Origin: Hyphomicrobiales bacterium
Lineage (GTDB): Bacteria; Pseudomonadota; Alphaproteobacteria; Rhizobiales; Rhizobiaceae
NCBI GenBank assembly: GCA_002400845.2
Contig: NVRK02000024.1
Location: 1 to 40,374 of the forward strand
Direction of reading: 5' to 3'
DNA: 40,374 nt
This document shows, piece by piece, positions 32,587-40,192 of the stretch. How positions within the stretch are numbered: the stretch's first letter is position 1; every line of letters begins with the position of its first letter. The position numbers were made by a program, and so were the translations under genes. The notes beneath the pieces were generated by a model. That model was not told where the DNA came from and did no database searches. It saw nothing but the letters and a program-made list of their open reading frames with translations.

Positions 32587-33024
32587 TTGAAAATACCTGG
32601 CCTTTTCTTTTTAGCACTTATATCTGGGCTTGCATTATTTTTCCCAAACAATGCAAAAGCAGATTTTCGTGTTTGCAATGATACAAAAAGCCTTGTTGGC
32701 GTATCACTTGGCTACAGCTTAAGCGGCAATTGGGCAACAGAAGGCTGGTGGCAAATACCAGGCGAAACCTGCGCTTCACTGTTAGAGGGCGATCTGGACT
32801 CTAGATTCTACTATATATATGCAGAAGATGCCGACCGAGGTGGGCAATGGCGCGGTGATATATTTATGTGCACAGCAGATCAAGAATTTAAAATTGATGG
32901 CGTTCAAGATTGTTTTACCAGAGGCTTTGAAAAAACTGGTTATTTTGAAATCGACACATCTAATAGAAACAGCTGGATGGTACGTCTCACTGAAGCAGGC
33001 CGCACCAGTTCTACGACCAAATAA
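32587..33024 (+). CDS. Exported DUF1036 protein
   Basis: The 145-residue protein has a signal peptide (residues 1-25, KIPGLFFLALISGLALFFPNNAKA) and a DUF1036 domain: DFRVCNDTKSLVGVSLGY, then WATEGWWQIPGETCASLLEG, then RFYYIYAEDADRGGQWRGDIFMCT. Conserved Cys pairs probably form disulfides in the periplasm. Function unknown. The start is TTG at 32587, preceded by AGGGAA eight bases away; no ATG is available upstream of the signal peptide. It is convergent with the TPR gene (nine-base gap). Confidence 0.85.
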   Translation: MKIPGLFFLALISGLALFFPNNAKADFRVCNDTKSLVGVSLGYSLSGNWATEGWWQIPGETCASLLEGDLDSRFYYIYAEDADRGGQWRGDIFMCTADQEFKIDGVQDCFTRGFEKTGYFEIDTSNRNSWMVRLTEAGRTSSTTK

Positions 33025-33033
33025 GTTTTAGCT

Positions 33034-33711
33034 TTAAGTTCTATTTCCATAAGTCTTTTCGGTAAGCGCAATAACTCTGCTTTGAGCAATTTTATGAGCA
33101 GGATAAATTTCCAAGACTTTAAACCAAGTCTCAAGCGCTTCTGTTTCACGGCCAAGCCTGTCTAAAATACCAGCAAGACCAGCCAGCGCACCAAAATGAC
33201 GTGGCTCTAACGCCAATGTGCGTTCTATATCAACAATCGATTTTCCATAGTCGTGGGTTAAAAAATTCACAGTAGCCCTGCGATTCCACCCTTCTGCATA
33301 TTTAGGGGCCAGCACTATAACTTGATCCAACAAATCTAATGCTAAGCCATGGCGCCCTGATTTAAGGGCAAGATTAGAGCGATCCATCAGTAAATTTATA
33401 GAATGAGAACCAGATTCATCCCATTTACGCCAAATTCTCTTAGAAATCCGCCCAGCAGGGCCAGTTTTAGATTGTTTTCTTAATTCAGCAAACAACCCGT
33501 CCAAAACTTCTTCATTGCTCTTTAGAGCCGTTTTAACCGCTTGTTGGGCCGCAGTTTTAGCTTCTTGACGCTCAATTACTTTTCTAGCTTTATCTGCAAT
33601 ACCTTTAATGACTTCTTTAGCACTAGGCGGTTCTGCATACGCAATTTCACCACTGGATAAAAACCCAGCAATTATAAAACTTAATATAGCGAAAAACACA
33701 AAAAACCTCAT
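33034..33711 (-). CDS. Exported TPR-repeat protein
   Basis: The 225-residue protein starts with a signal peptide (FFVFFAILSFIIAGFLSSGEIAYA) and a charged helical region. It then has about three TPR units, for example SNLALKSGRHGLALDLLDQVIVLAPKYAEGWNRRATVNFLTHDYGKSIVDIERTLALEPRHFGALAGLAGIL. It is probably periplasmic and protein-binding. Homologues are common in Rhizobiales but unstudied. Three tandem 17-18-bp repeats lie just upstream of its start (33740-33791), perhaps part of its promoter. Confidence 0.82.
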   Translation of the reverse strand: MRFFVFFAILSFIIAGFLSSGEIAYAEPPSAKEVIKGIADKARKVIERQEAKTAAQQAVKTALKSNEEVLDGLFAELRKQSKTGPAGRISKRIWRKWDESGSHSINLLMDRSNLALKSGRHGLALDLLDQVIVLAPKYAEGWNRRATVNFLTHDYGKSIVDIERTLALEPRHFGALAGLAGILDRLGRETEALETWFKVLEIYPAHKIAQSRVIALTEKTYGNRT

Positions 33712-33739
33712 AGCAACACAGTAAACCTGTTTTGCCAGA

Positions 33740-33791
33740 GGTCAAACACAAATAAGTGGTCAAACGCAAATAAGTGTCAAATGCAAATTGT
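33740..33791. repeat. Three tandem 18-bp repeats before the TPR gene
   Basis: GGTCAAACACAAATAAGT (33740-33757), GGTCAAACGCAAATAAGT (33758-33775) and a degenerate third copy (33776-33791) lie head to tail. On the minus strand each unit carries TTTGAC, a -35-like element, spaced by 18 bases, and the array ends about 28 bases from the TPR start. Confidence 0.85.
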
Positions 33792-33847
33792 TGTGATTGC
33801 TAAATTGTGAAAAACAAAATGACAGTCAGCCCGATTATCTAAAAAGA

Positions 33848-33973
33848 TTAACCTTGGCGCGCTTTAAAACGTGGGTTTACTTTATTAATAATGTAAACAC
33901 GACCTTTACGACGAACCAAACGGTTAGCGCGGTGACGATTTTTAAGCGATCTTAGTGAATTTTTAACTTTCAT
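33848..33973 (-). CDS. rpmJ: 50S ribosomal protein bL36, cysteine-free type
   Basis: This 41-residue gene encodes [20 protein letters not shown], then [21 protein letters not shown]. It is the YkgO-like, zinc-independent L36, which lacks the CxxC and CH ligands of the zinc form. The LKNRHR and RRKGRVYVINK motifs are diagnostic. It is monocistronic. The Shine-Dalgarno sequence is weak (GAGACA just before the ATG). Confidence 0.93.
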   Translation of the reverse strand: MKVKNSLRSLKNRHRANRLVRRKGRVYIINKVNPRFKARQG

Positions 33974-34277
33974 TGTCTCAAACCGTTCTTTTCGGGGAGA
34001 CTTACTCACCCGTGAATTTCTCATAAATAAGGCGCGCCAAGAAGGACACGCCGATAGTTGAGAAGTTCATAATGGAATTCATAGGTAGATGTCAAGGATA
34101 CAACGCTGATTGTTCAACATAAAACACAAACAAAACAAAAAATATTCAAGTGTAAAAAAACACTTTTCGTGACAAATTCAACTCTTACAAAGTCATCTAA
34201 TACTAATAGTGCTCTTATCAACTAACAAATTTAAAACACATCTGTTTTATTTGCACGCCTAACGTTAAAGTTTACCA
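33974..34277. other. Intergenic region between rpmJ and the membrane hydrolase gene
   Basis: The 304-base divergent region is AT-rich. I find only AAGTGT (34148-34153) with ACACTT (34160-34165), a 6-bp inverted repeat. No ORF, tRNA or terminator is supported. Confidence 0.4.
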
Positions 34278-35504
34278 ATGACATCTAAAGATTCGCAAAA
34301 GCCAAAAGCTAAAAACCAAAAGCTTTCTGCCAAACCACAAGTGCAGCAAGTAAAGACACGTTTGGTTTTAAACTTTCCAGGGTTTGAACCAACTGACACA
34401 GCGCATCAATTAGGTAGGCTAAATTATGCTGCCCAAAACACGGGTAAAATATGGGGCTTTAAAACTACTCAAAGCGAAGCTACGCATAACAGCAATAAAC
34501 ATCATTCAACTGTCACCCATAAAACAACAGCTCCAAATTGGCAAACGACAACTCGCATCGTGCAATTTCGCTGGAACGACATTGTCCACGAATACGAAAA
34601 AACGTCCTTCCCGCTTGGCTTCTTAAGATCATCGCTCAAATATTTGTCATTTTTTAGCGATGGCACAATTTTTGGTTATTTTAAAACCAGCAAAAGATAT
34701 TGGGGCTTTACAATATTCCCAATCCTACTCGTTTGTATTTTCGCAATATGTTCTTGGGTTTTAATCGGCCAATTTATTGGCAATATTTTCATACAAATTA
34801 TTCTAAGCACATTGCTAACGCTCATACTGTGCAAAGTGCTGGGCAAAGCTACATATCTTTTAACCACCATTGCTGACTGGCATTTTGCCCGCGATATGGT
34901 GGAAAGATCGAACAAAGAAACAGAAAGCCGCTTCACCGAATTTTCAAAAACAATTATCGCAGAATTGAAAACTAAAAAATATGACGAGATAATCGTTGTT
35001 GGTCACAGCTTTGGTTCACTTTGGGCCATTGCTGCCATCGCACAAGCTCTAGACGCACAGCCTAAACTGCTAGACAATAAGAAAATCACATTTTTGGCAC
35101 TTGGCTCTAGCATTCTAAAAATTGCTTTATCGCCAAATGCGCAATTCATGCGTGACTATTGGAACAAAGTAACCGCTAACAAAAATCTATTCTGGCACGA
35201 AATTCAGACCAAAGACGATTGGATAGCCTTTTATAAATACGACCCCTTTGAATTACCGCAATTCAACACGCCATTAGGTGGTTATTTAATCAACAAAATT
35301 AAATTTAAAGATGGCATGGAGAAGCCCCGTTACAAAAAAATGCGCAGTTCTTTTTATACCACGCATCGTCAATATATCTTATATTACGATAAGCGCGTAC
35401 ATTTTGACTATATGTTACGATTATTTGGACCGTTTTCAGCCAAAAGCCTCGCTTTAAACAACGAATTACACCGCTCTATTGATCATTGCGGCAAGCTTGT
35501 TTAG
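34278..35504 (+). CDS. Membrane-embedded alpha/beta-hydrolase-like protein, unknown function
   Basis: The 408-residue protein has a Lys/Gln-rich N-terminus, then LVLNFPGFEPTD (strand and oxyanion region of a hydrolase). Two predicted membrane helices lie in the middle (about residues 141-190). The nucleophile elbow VVGHSFGSLWAIAAIAQAL places Ser244 as catalytic serine in GHSFGS. A later DDW and the C-terminal VHFDYM could supply Asp and His. A membrane insertion before the nucleophile is unusual for this fold. The substrate may be a lipid or envelope ester; I do not recognise a characterised family. ICMT-like gene 35543 follows by 38 bases, so the two may form an operon. Confidence 0.75.
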   Translation: MTSKDSQKPKAKNQKLSAKPQVQQVKTRLVLNFPGFEPTDTAHQLGRLNYAAQNTGKIWGFKTTQSEATHNSNKHHSTVTHKTTAPNWQTTTRIVQFRWNDIVHEYEKTSFPLGFLRSSLKYLSFFSDGTIFGYFKTSKRYWGFTIFPILLVCIFAICSWVLIGQFIGNIFIQIILSTLLTLILCKVLGKATYLLTTIADWHFARDMVERSNKETESRFTEFSKTIIAELKTKKYDEIIVVGHSFGSLWAIAAIAQALDAQPKLLDNKKITFLALGSSILKIALSPNAQFMRDYWNKVTANKNLFWHEIQTKDDWIAFYKYDPFELPQFNTPLGGYLINKIKFKDGMEKPRYKKMRSSFYTTHRQYILYYDKRVHFDYMLRLFGPFSAKSLALNNELHRSIDHCGKLV

Positions 35505-35542
35505 TAAAGTTTCAAAATACCTATTATTGATTTGGAAATGTA

Positions 35543-36151
35543 ATGTATTCTGTTTTAGCCAATCTTGACCTCGAACACATCGCTAAAATTATTTGGGCGA
35601 TCTACATGGTGCTATGGGCCGCTATTCGCTTTAGGCCAAACAAAAAGTCCCGAAAAACTGGAATTTCCTTTACAAACCGATCGCCAATTGAACGTTTTTC
35701 AATGGCTATTTCATTTACCGGACTTGGCATCATTCCAGCCATTTGGGTATTTACAAACTTACTTGACAAATTTGATCGCCCAACCAACTTTTTAATGGTT
35801 CTGATAGGCACATTAACAGCAATTGCAGCACTCATATTATTCCGAAAAACCCATAAGGCATTGGGGAAAATGTGGTCACACAGCTTAGACCTTCGTGACG
35901 ACCACAAGCTAGTAAGCGAAGGCGTATACAAATATGTACGTCACCCAATGTATTCAGCATTTTGGCTTTGGGCACTCGCCTTACCGTTTTTGCTCTCAAA
36001 TTGGATTGCAGGCTTTGCAGGCATTATTGGCTTTGGAACCCTTTTCTTTTTACGAGTGGGCGAAGAAGAAAAAATGATGGAACAACAATTTGGCGAAGAG
36101 TATCGTGAATATTGCAACCGAACGAAACGAATTATCCCAAATATCTATTGA
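35543..36151 (+). CDS. Isoprenylcysteine/phospholipid methyltransferase-like membrane protein
   Basis: The 202-residue protein has about five hydrophobic helices. The C-terminal motif EGVYKYVRHPMYSAFWLW (about residue 133) and GEEYREYCNRTKRIIP are typical of the ICMT/PEMT family, which binds S-adenosylmethionine through the RHPxY region. Bacterial members methylate lipids or small molecules in the membrane; the substrate is not known. GGAAATG precedes the ATG. It lies 38 bases after the membrane hydrolase and is probably co-transcribed. Confidence 0.82.
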   Translation: MYSVLANLDLEHIAKIIWAIYMVLWAAIRFRPNKKSRKTGISFTNRSPIERFSMAISFTGLGIIPAIWVFTNLLDKFDRPTNFLMVLIGTLTAIAALILFRKTHKALGKMWSHSLDLRDDHKLVSEGVYKYVRHPMYSAFWLWALALPFLLSNWIAGFAGIIGFGTLFFLRVGEEEKMMEQQFGEEYREYCNRTKRIIPNIY

Positions 36152-36346
36152 TATCAGCCAAAACTAATGCAACCTTACCAATCGTAAGATTGTTAATTGC
36201 GGCATATTTGCAACACCTGTATAAATTGCATAAGCAGATACAATAATCACCTATGCTAGGTGCTATTTTGGTTGCAAGTTAACATTTCATTTACCATAAC
36301 AATTTTATACAAAAAAATATATTTAAGACTGAAAGCCCAATTAAAG

Positions 36347-37099
36347 ATGCATGCATTTCCAAATATATCAAAATTAGCTTCTGTTTGCCTATTGGGCGCT
36401 ACGCTGGCTTTTACTGGCTGTGCTTCTAGTTCTACAAGCAACAGCACACCTGATATTAAGCCTGGTAAGCCAACCATCGCCTCTAACAATCAAAGCGCCC
36501 AATCAGACGAGGTGCGCAACGTCATTAATCGTAGCAAATCACATGTTAGGCGCACTGGCGAAATTTACTCAATGCGTGGCCTGTTGAACGTGTTCTCACG
36601 TGGCATGGACGTAATGGCAAAAAAATTACGTTCTAAAGGCTATGATGCCATTTCATACAATCATTCTAACTGGCAGCCTATCGCGAATGATATCGTGCGT
36701 CGTGCAAAAAAGAAGCAAGTATCATACCCAATCATTATTATGGGTCACTCGCTTGGTGGTAACGAAGCCACTACGATGGCAAATTACCTTGGACAGCGCG
36801 GTATTAAAGTAGCTTATGTTGCCACTTACGACCCAACCGAAACACGTTCAGTTGGTAAAAACATTGGCACAGTTGTTAATTATTACCTGCCAAATGGCCG
36901 TAACATTATTAAACGTCGCAAAGGCTTTAAAGGTAAGTTGAAGAACATTAATGTTTCAAACATTACTGATATCAAACATACCAATGTTGAGAAGAATAGA
37001 AAATTACAACAAAATTCTTACAAGAAGATTTCATCGCTTACTAAAAAATTGAAAAAATCGGTTTCTAAGAAACGTAGAAACCGCAAAAAACGTTCTTAA
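36347..37099 (+). CDS. Lipoprotein alpha/beta hydrolase with a very basic C-terminus
   Basis: The 250-residue protein carries a lipoprotein signal (LASVCLLGATLAFTGC, Cys25 in LAFTGC). The hydrolase domain shows the nucleophile motif GHSLGG with Ser135, Asp162 in YDPTETR and His211 in IKHTNVEK, so a complete triad in the right order. The last 20 residues are almost all Lys, Arg and Ser (LKKSVSKKRRNRKKRS), which should bind anionic polymers such as LPS or DNA. It probably sits in the envelope and acts on lipids or esters. The start ATG at 36347 (MHAFPN) is followed by the signal; the open frame to 36260 has no signal of its own. A strong terminator follows. Confidence 0.8.
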   Translation: MHAFPNISKLASVCLLGATLAFTGCASSSTSNSTPDIKPGKPTIASNNQSAQSDEVRNVINRSKSHVRRTGEIYSMRGLLNVFSRGMDVMAKKLRSKGYDAISYNHSNWQPIANDIVRRAKKKQVSYPIIIMGHSLGGNEATTMANYLGQRGIKVAYVATYDPTETRSVGKNIGTVVNYYLPNGRNIIKRRKGFKGKLKNINVSNITDIKHTNVEKNRKLQQNSYKKISSLTKKLKKSVSKKRRNRKKRS

Positions 37100-37117
37100 A
37101 TTTATTAATTAAAATTA

Positions 37118-37147
37118 AAGGCCGCCCATATTTGAGGCGGCTTTTTT
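37118..37147 (+). terminator. Rho-independent terminator of the lipoprotein hydrolase gene
   Basis: GCCGCC (37121-37126) pairs with GGCGGC (37136-37141), with A/T extension, followed by TTTTTT. Confidence 0.9.
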
Positions 37148-37334
37148 GTGTCTGATATTAATTGAGAAAATCAATATTTATCAATCACTATTTAATATAA
37201 TTAAAATTTTATCTATTAATATTAATGCTTTACCTACTTTACAATTACAAAATTTTCTAATTGTAATATGGTGAAGAAATCCTTTATTTGTGACCTTTGG
37301 GTAATCGTAAAACACATATAGTGGGTGAGTTATT

Positions 37335-38435
37335 ATGAGTTATGTGAGTGACTACAGCAAAGGCCGGGACAATAATTTCAATTTACTAAGAGCCTTTTTC
37401 TCAATCTTAGTCGTGTGCGGTCACGGTTATAACATCATTACTGATTTAGAATACGACGGTCGACCTTGGATACAAGGCCTGTACGATGTTGGATTTTCTG
37501 CGCTTGATGCTTTTTTTGTGTTCAGTGGCTTCATGCTAGTTGGCAGTATTATACGTAGAAGAGACTTAGTCGAATTTGCAATTGCTAGACTGTTTAGAAT
37601 TTTCCCAGCCTTAATAGCCGTAGCATTTGTCACCGCCTTTATCATTGGACCGATGGTTACAAGCGTCAGCCTGTATGAATATTTCTCTTCATTAACACCG
37701 TTCAACTACTTTTTAGTAACTGGGTTCACGTCAATTGATCAATCGCTGATTGGCGTGTTTATAGAAAACCCTGCTTCTGGAGCGGTGAACATTCCACTTT
37801 GGACGCTTAAATATGAATTAGCTTTTTATGTAGCGACGGCTGTGGCTTTTAGTTTTGGCATCTTTCGAAGTAAATTTATCTCACTTTGGTTCGCGGCTAT
37901 TCTATTCACCTACCTAGCTAAAATATTCACGCTTGGCGTGAACAGTGACTACCCTTCTATAGACCACTTATTCCGTTTTGCATTTTGCTTCGCAGTAGGG
38001 TCTGCCGCTTATGTTTATCAAGATAAGATTAGACTAAACTTCCGTATTTTTGTGATTTTAGGCCTTAGTCTTTATTTACTTTACGATACGCCAATTGCGC
38101 AAGCGACGCAGGCTATTTTTGTAACGTATTTCATATTTTGGATGGGGTACATTCCAACGGGCAAGATGCGTGCATATAACAAAGTTGGCGATTATTCATA
38201 TGCAATTTACATTTGGCACTGGCCTGTTGCGAGTACTTTGTTAATAGTTTTTCCCTATATCAGTTCCATGCAACTTATTGCTGCAACACTGGCTATTACC
38301 ATACCAGTTGCTGTTTTAAGTTGGCAATTTATTGAAATGCCAGCATTAATGGCTATCAAAAATGTGACGGCTGGAATTAAAGTCAAATTTATAAATTACC
38401 GTGGGGCTAAAAATGAATACGCAACAAAGAATTGA
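37335..38435 (+). CDS. Acyltransferase 3 family protein (OafA/ExoZ-like)
   Basis: The 366-residue polytopic membrane protein begins with NFNLLRAFFSILVVCGHGYNI, the acyltransferase-3 signature with the conserved His in CGHG, then FFVFSGFMLVGSI and FAIARLFRIFPAL (the R-x-x-R-x-x-P pattern). About ten helices follow. Family members O-acetylate exopolysaccharide, lipopolysaccharide or Nod-like glycolipids using acyl-CoA. GGTGAG precedes the ATG. The GNAT-like gene starts inside its end (23-base overlap), implying translational coupling and one pathway. Confidence 0.88.
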   Translation: MSYVSDYSKGRDNNFNLLRAFFSILVVCGHGYNIITDLEYDGRPWIQGLYDVGFSALDAFFVFSGFMLVGSIIRRRDLVEFAIARLFRIFPALIAVAFVTAFIIGPMVTSVSLYEYFSSLTPFNYFLVTGFTSIDQSLIGVFIENPASGAVNIPLWTLKYELAFYVATAVAFSFGIFRSKFISLWFAAILFTYLAKIFTLGVNSDYPSIDHLFRFAFCFAVGSAAYVYQDKIRLNFRIFVILGLSLYLLYDTPIAQATQAIFVTYFIFWMGYIPTGKMRAYNKVGDYSYAIYIWHWPVASTLLIVFPYISSMQLIAATLAITIPVAVLSWQFIEMPALMAIKNVTAGIKVKFINYRGAKNEYATKN

Positions 38436-39561
38436 TTACGGTAAAAGCACGGCTTTAGAATTTAAAGTTCTTCAAGACATTGAAGAAATCGGCAAAATCC
38501 AAAAAGATTGGGAAACCCTTTGGGACCAATGTGGAGCGGATGCAGCATTTCTTTCACCAAACTGGATTACAGCATGGCTTAAAGCAAACCCTAAAGCTGA
38601 GCCAAGATTCATTTGCGTTTATTCAGGCGAGCAACTTATGGCTATTTCGCCATTGGTTAGCGAATATTCATCACTAAAATTTTGCACCACATTAAAAATT
38701 GCTGGCTCTGCTATTAGTCAGTATCAATCATTGGTTTTAAGCTGCCCACAAGACCAAGATATATACACGCAGATGGTGGTAAATTTTGCATCGAGCCAAA
38801 ACCTTGCAGATTTAATTTGCATCGAGAAAGTAACACTGAGTGATGCTTTGTTGAAAAACAATTTCTATCAATCAGAAAGTTCGGCTGACTACAGCTCAGT
38901 ACTAGATATTGAAAAAGACAAAAAAGACATTGGCGTTAAACGTACAATTTTGTCTAAAGCAAATAAAGATTCCAGATCAAAACAACGCAAGTTAGCAGAA
39001 TTGGGAAAAGTTACATTTCAAAGCGCGCCCCTATCCCGCGATGATTTTGAAAAAACTGTCGGCCTTTTATTCCAATGGAAAAAAGATTTTTTACGCGACA
39101 AAGGTATTTTTGGTGAATTTTATGAGCAAAAAGAAAACTATGATTTTCTATGCAATTTAGATTTTGATGCTGTAGACCTTAGATGTGAAACACTTCTTGT
39201 AGATGACAAGCCTGTCACCATGGGCCTTAGCTTGGTAAAAGGTAACACTTATTACGCCTTTACATCTGCCTATGATCCTGAATTTTATAGTTATTCTACT
39301 GGCAATGTTTTATTTACATTTGTTGTAGAATGGATGGAACAAAACGGGCTAGATCATTATGACTTTATGGGCAATCCAGAAGCCTATAAAGAGCGTTTTT
39401 CAAATACAAAAATTCTGCTTTACGACTATACTTTGCCATTAACAACTAAGGGCAACATCGCATTTCGTCTTATGGATATGCCTGTAAAACAGTGGTCGAA
39501 AAAGGCATTTTATTATCTACCAGAAAATACCCGAAAAACTCTGATTAAGCTTCGCAGCTAG
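38413..39561 (+). CDS. GNAT/BioF2-like (CelD-type) acyltransferase
   Basis: The 382-residue cytoplasmic protein has two GNAT-like halves. The first starts IGKIQKDWETLWDQCGADAAFLSPNWITAWLKAN; the second has VTMGLSLVKGNTYYAFTSAYDPEFYSYSTGNVLFTFVVEWM and ends DHYDFMGNPEAYKERFSNT, the standard BioF2-like/CelD motif (D-F-x-G-x-x-x-Y-K). It probably transfers an acyl group in polysaccharide or cell-surface lipid synthesis. Starts ATG 38413 with GGGG upstream; a GTG at 38401 is also in frame. It overlaps the acyltransferase-3 gene, so both act in one modification step. Confidence 0.82.
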   Translation: MNTQQRIDYGKSTALEFKVLQDIEEIGKIQKDWETLWDQCGADAAFLSPNWITAWLKANPKAEPRFICVYSGEQLMAISPLVSEYSSLKFCTTLKIAGSAISQYQSLVLSCPQDQDIYTQMVVNFASSQNLADLICIEKVTLSDALLKNNFYQSESSADYSSVLDIEKDKKDIGVKRTILSKANKDSRSKQRKLAELGKVTFQSAPLSRDDFEKTVGLLFQWKKDFLRDKGIFGEFYEQKENYDFLCNLDFDAVDLRCETLLVDDKPVTMGLSLVKGNTYYAFTSAYDPEFYSYSTGNVLFTFVVEWMEQNGLDHYDFMGNPEAYKERFSNTKILLYDYTLPLTTKGNIAFRLMDMPVKQWSKKAFYYLPENTRKTLIKLRS

Positions 39562-39725
39562 ACGGAGCTAGCAGCCTATTCCAATAAATCAAAAGTGAAT
39601 TACGCAACTGCAAATTTTAGTATGACATGCTTAAATTGTTAGAAATTATTTTAATTTAAGCAATTGATTTTACTAACCAAAATTGCCATGCTCATAAAAA
39701 TTTCAATAGAGCGGAAATTGAACAC

Positions 39726-40085
39726 ATGAGAAAATTAGGATTTTGTACGGGCCTAAGCTTGGCATTTTTAACCACAGTACCAGCATTTGCTGGCAGTATA
39801 ATGCCAACAATTACTGGCGGTGATGTTAATAACGGTAAAGCGCTATTCACACTTTGCATCACATGCCATCAAGTAAATGGTGAAGGCAACAAAAGCTTAG
39901 GAGCGCCAAAAATTTCTGGCCAACATGACTGGTACTTAACCCGTCAATTGAAAAATTTTAAAGCTGGTATTCGCGGCACACACGCCAGTGATACAAATGG
40001 TGCAAGAATGAGATCGATGGCGATGTCACTGGCTAACGATCAGGCTATAGATGACGTGGTGGCATATATAATGACCCTTAAATAA
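39726..40085 (+). CDS. Periplasmic class I cytochrome c
   Basis: The 119-residue protein has a signal peptide (FCTGLSLAFLTTVPAFA) and one haem site, CITCH (Cys44, Cys47, His48). A later methionine in ARMRSMAMSLAND is a likely sixth ligand. The repeat KISGQHDWYLTRQLKNFKAGIRG and DDVVAYIMTLK match the c4/c553-like family. It carries electrons to a terminal oxidase or from a dehydrogenase. Its partner is not known. gabD follows after about 107 bases. Confidence 0.9.
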   Translation: MRKLGFCTGLSLAFLTTVPAFAGSIMPTITGGDVNNGKALFTLCITCHQVNGEGNKSLGAPKISGQHDWYLTRQLKNFKAGIRGTHASDTNGARMRSMAMSLANDQAIDDVVAYIMTLK

Positions 40086-40162
40086 AATATGCCATGTGTC
40101 GGCTTCGACAATCAATCTACATAGCGATTAAACCAGTAGACATATCTAAAGAATCGTCAAAA

Positions 40163-40189
40163 GATGTTCCTAACAAATTTAGGAGCATC
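40163..40189 (+). promoter_or_regulatory. Hairpin covering the gabD ribosome binding site
   Basis: GATGTTCCTAA (40163-40173) pairs with TTAGGAGCATC (40179-40189): 11 base pairs with one G-T and a 5-base loop. AGGAG (40181-40185), seven bases before ATG 40193, lies wholly in the stem. No T-run follows, so it is not a terminator; it could block translation initiation or be a dyad operator. Confidence 0.6.
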
Positions 40190-40192
40190 TCG

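Noticed and set aside
40097-40110. TGTCG-GCTT-CGACA hairpin after cytochrome c as a terminator
   Set aside because: Five base pairs and no T-run; too weak to call.
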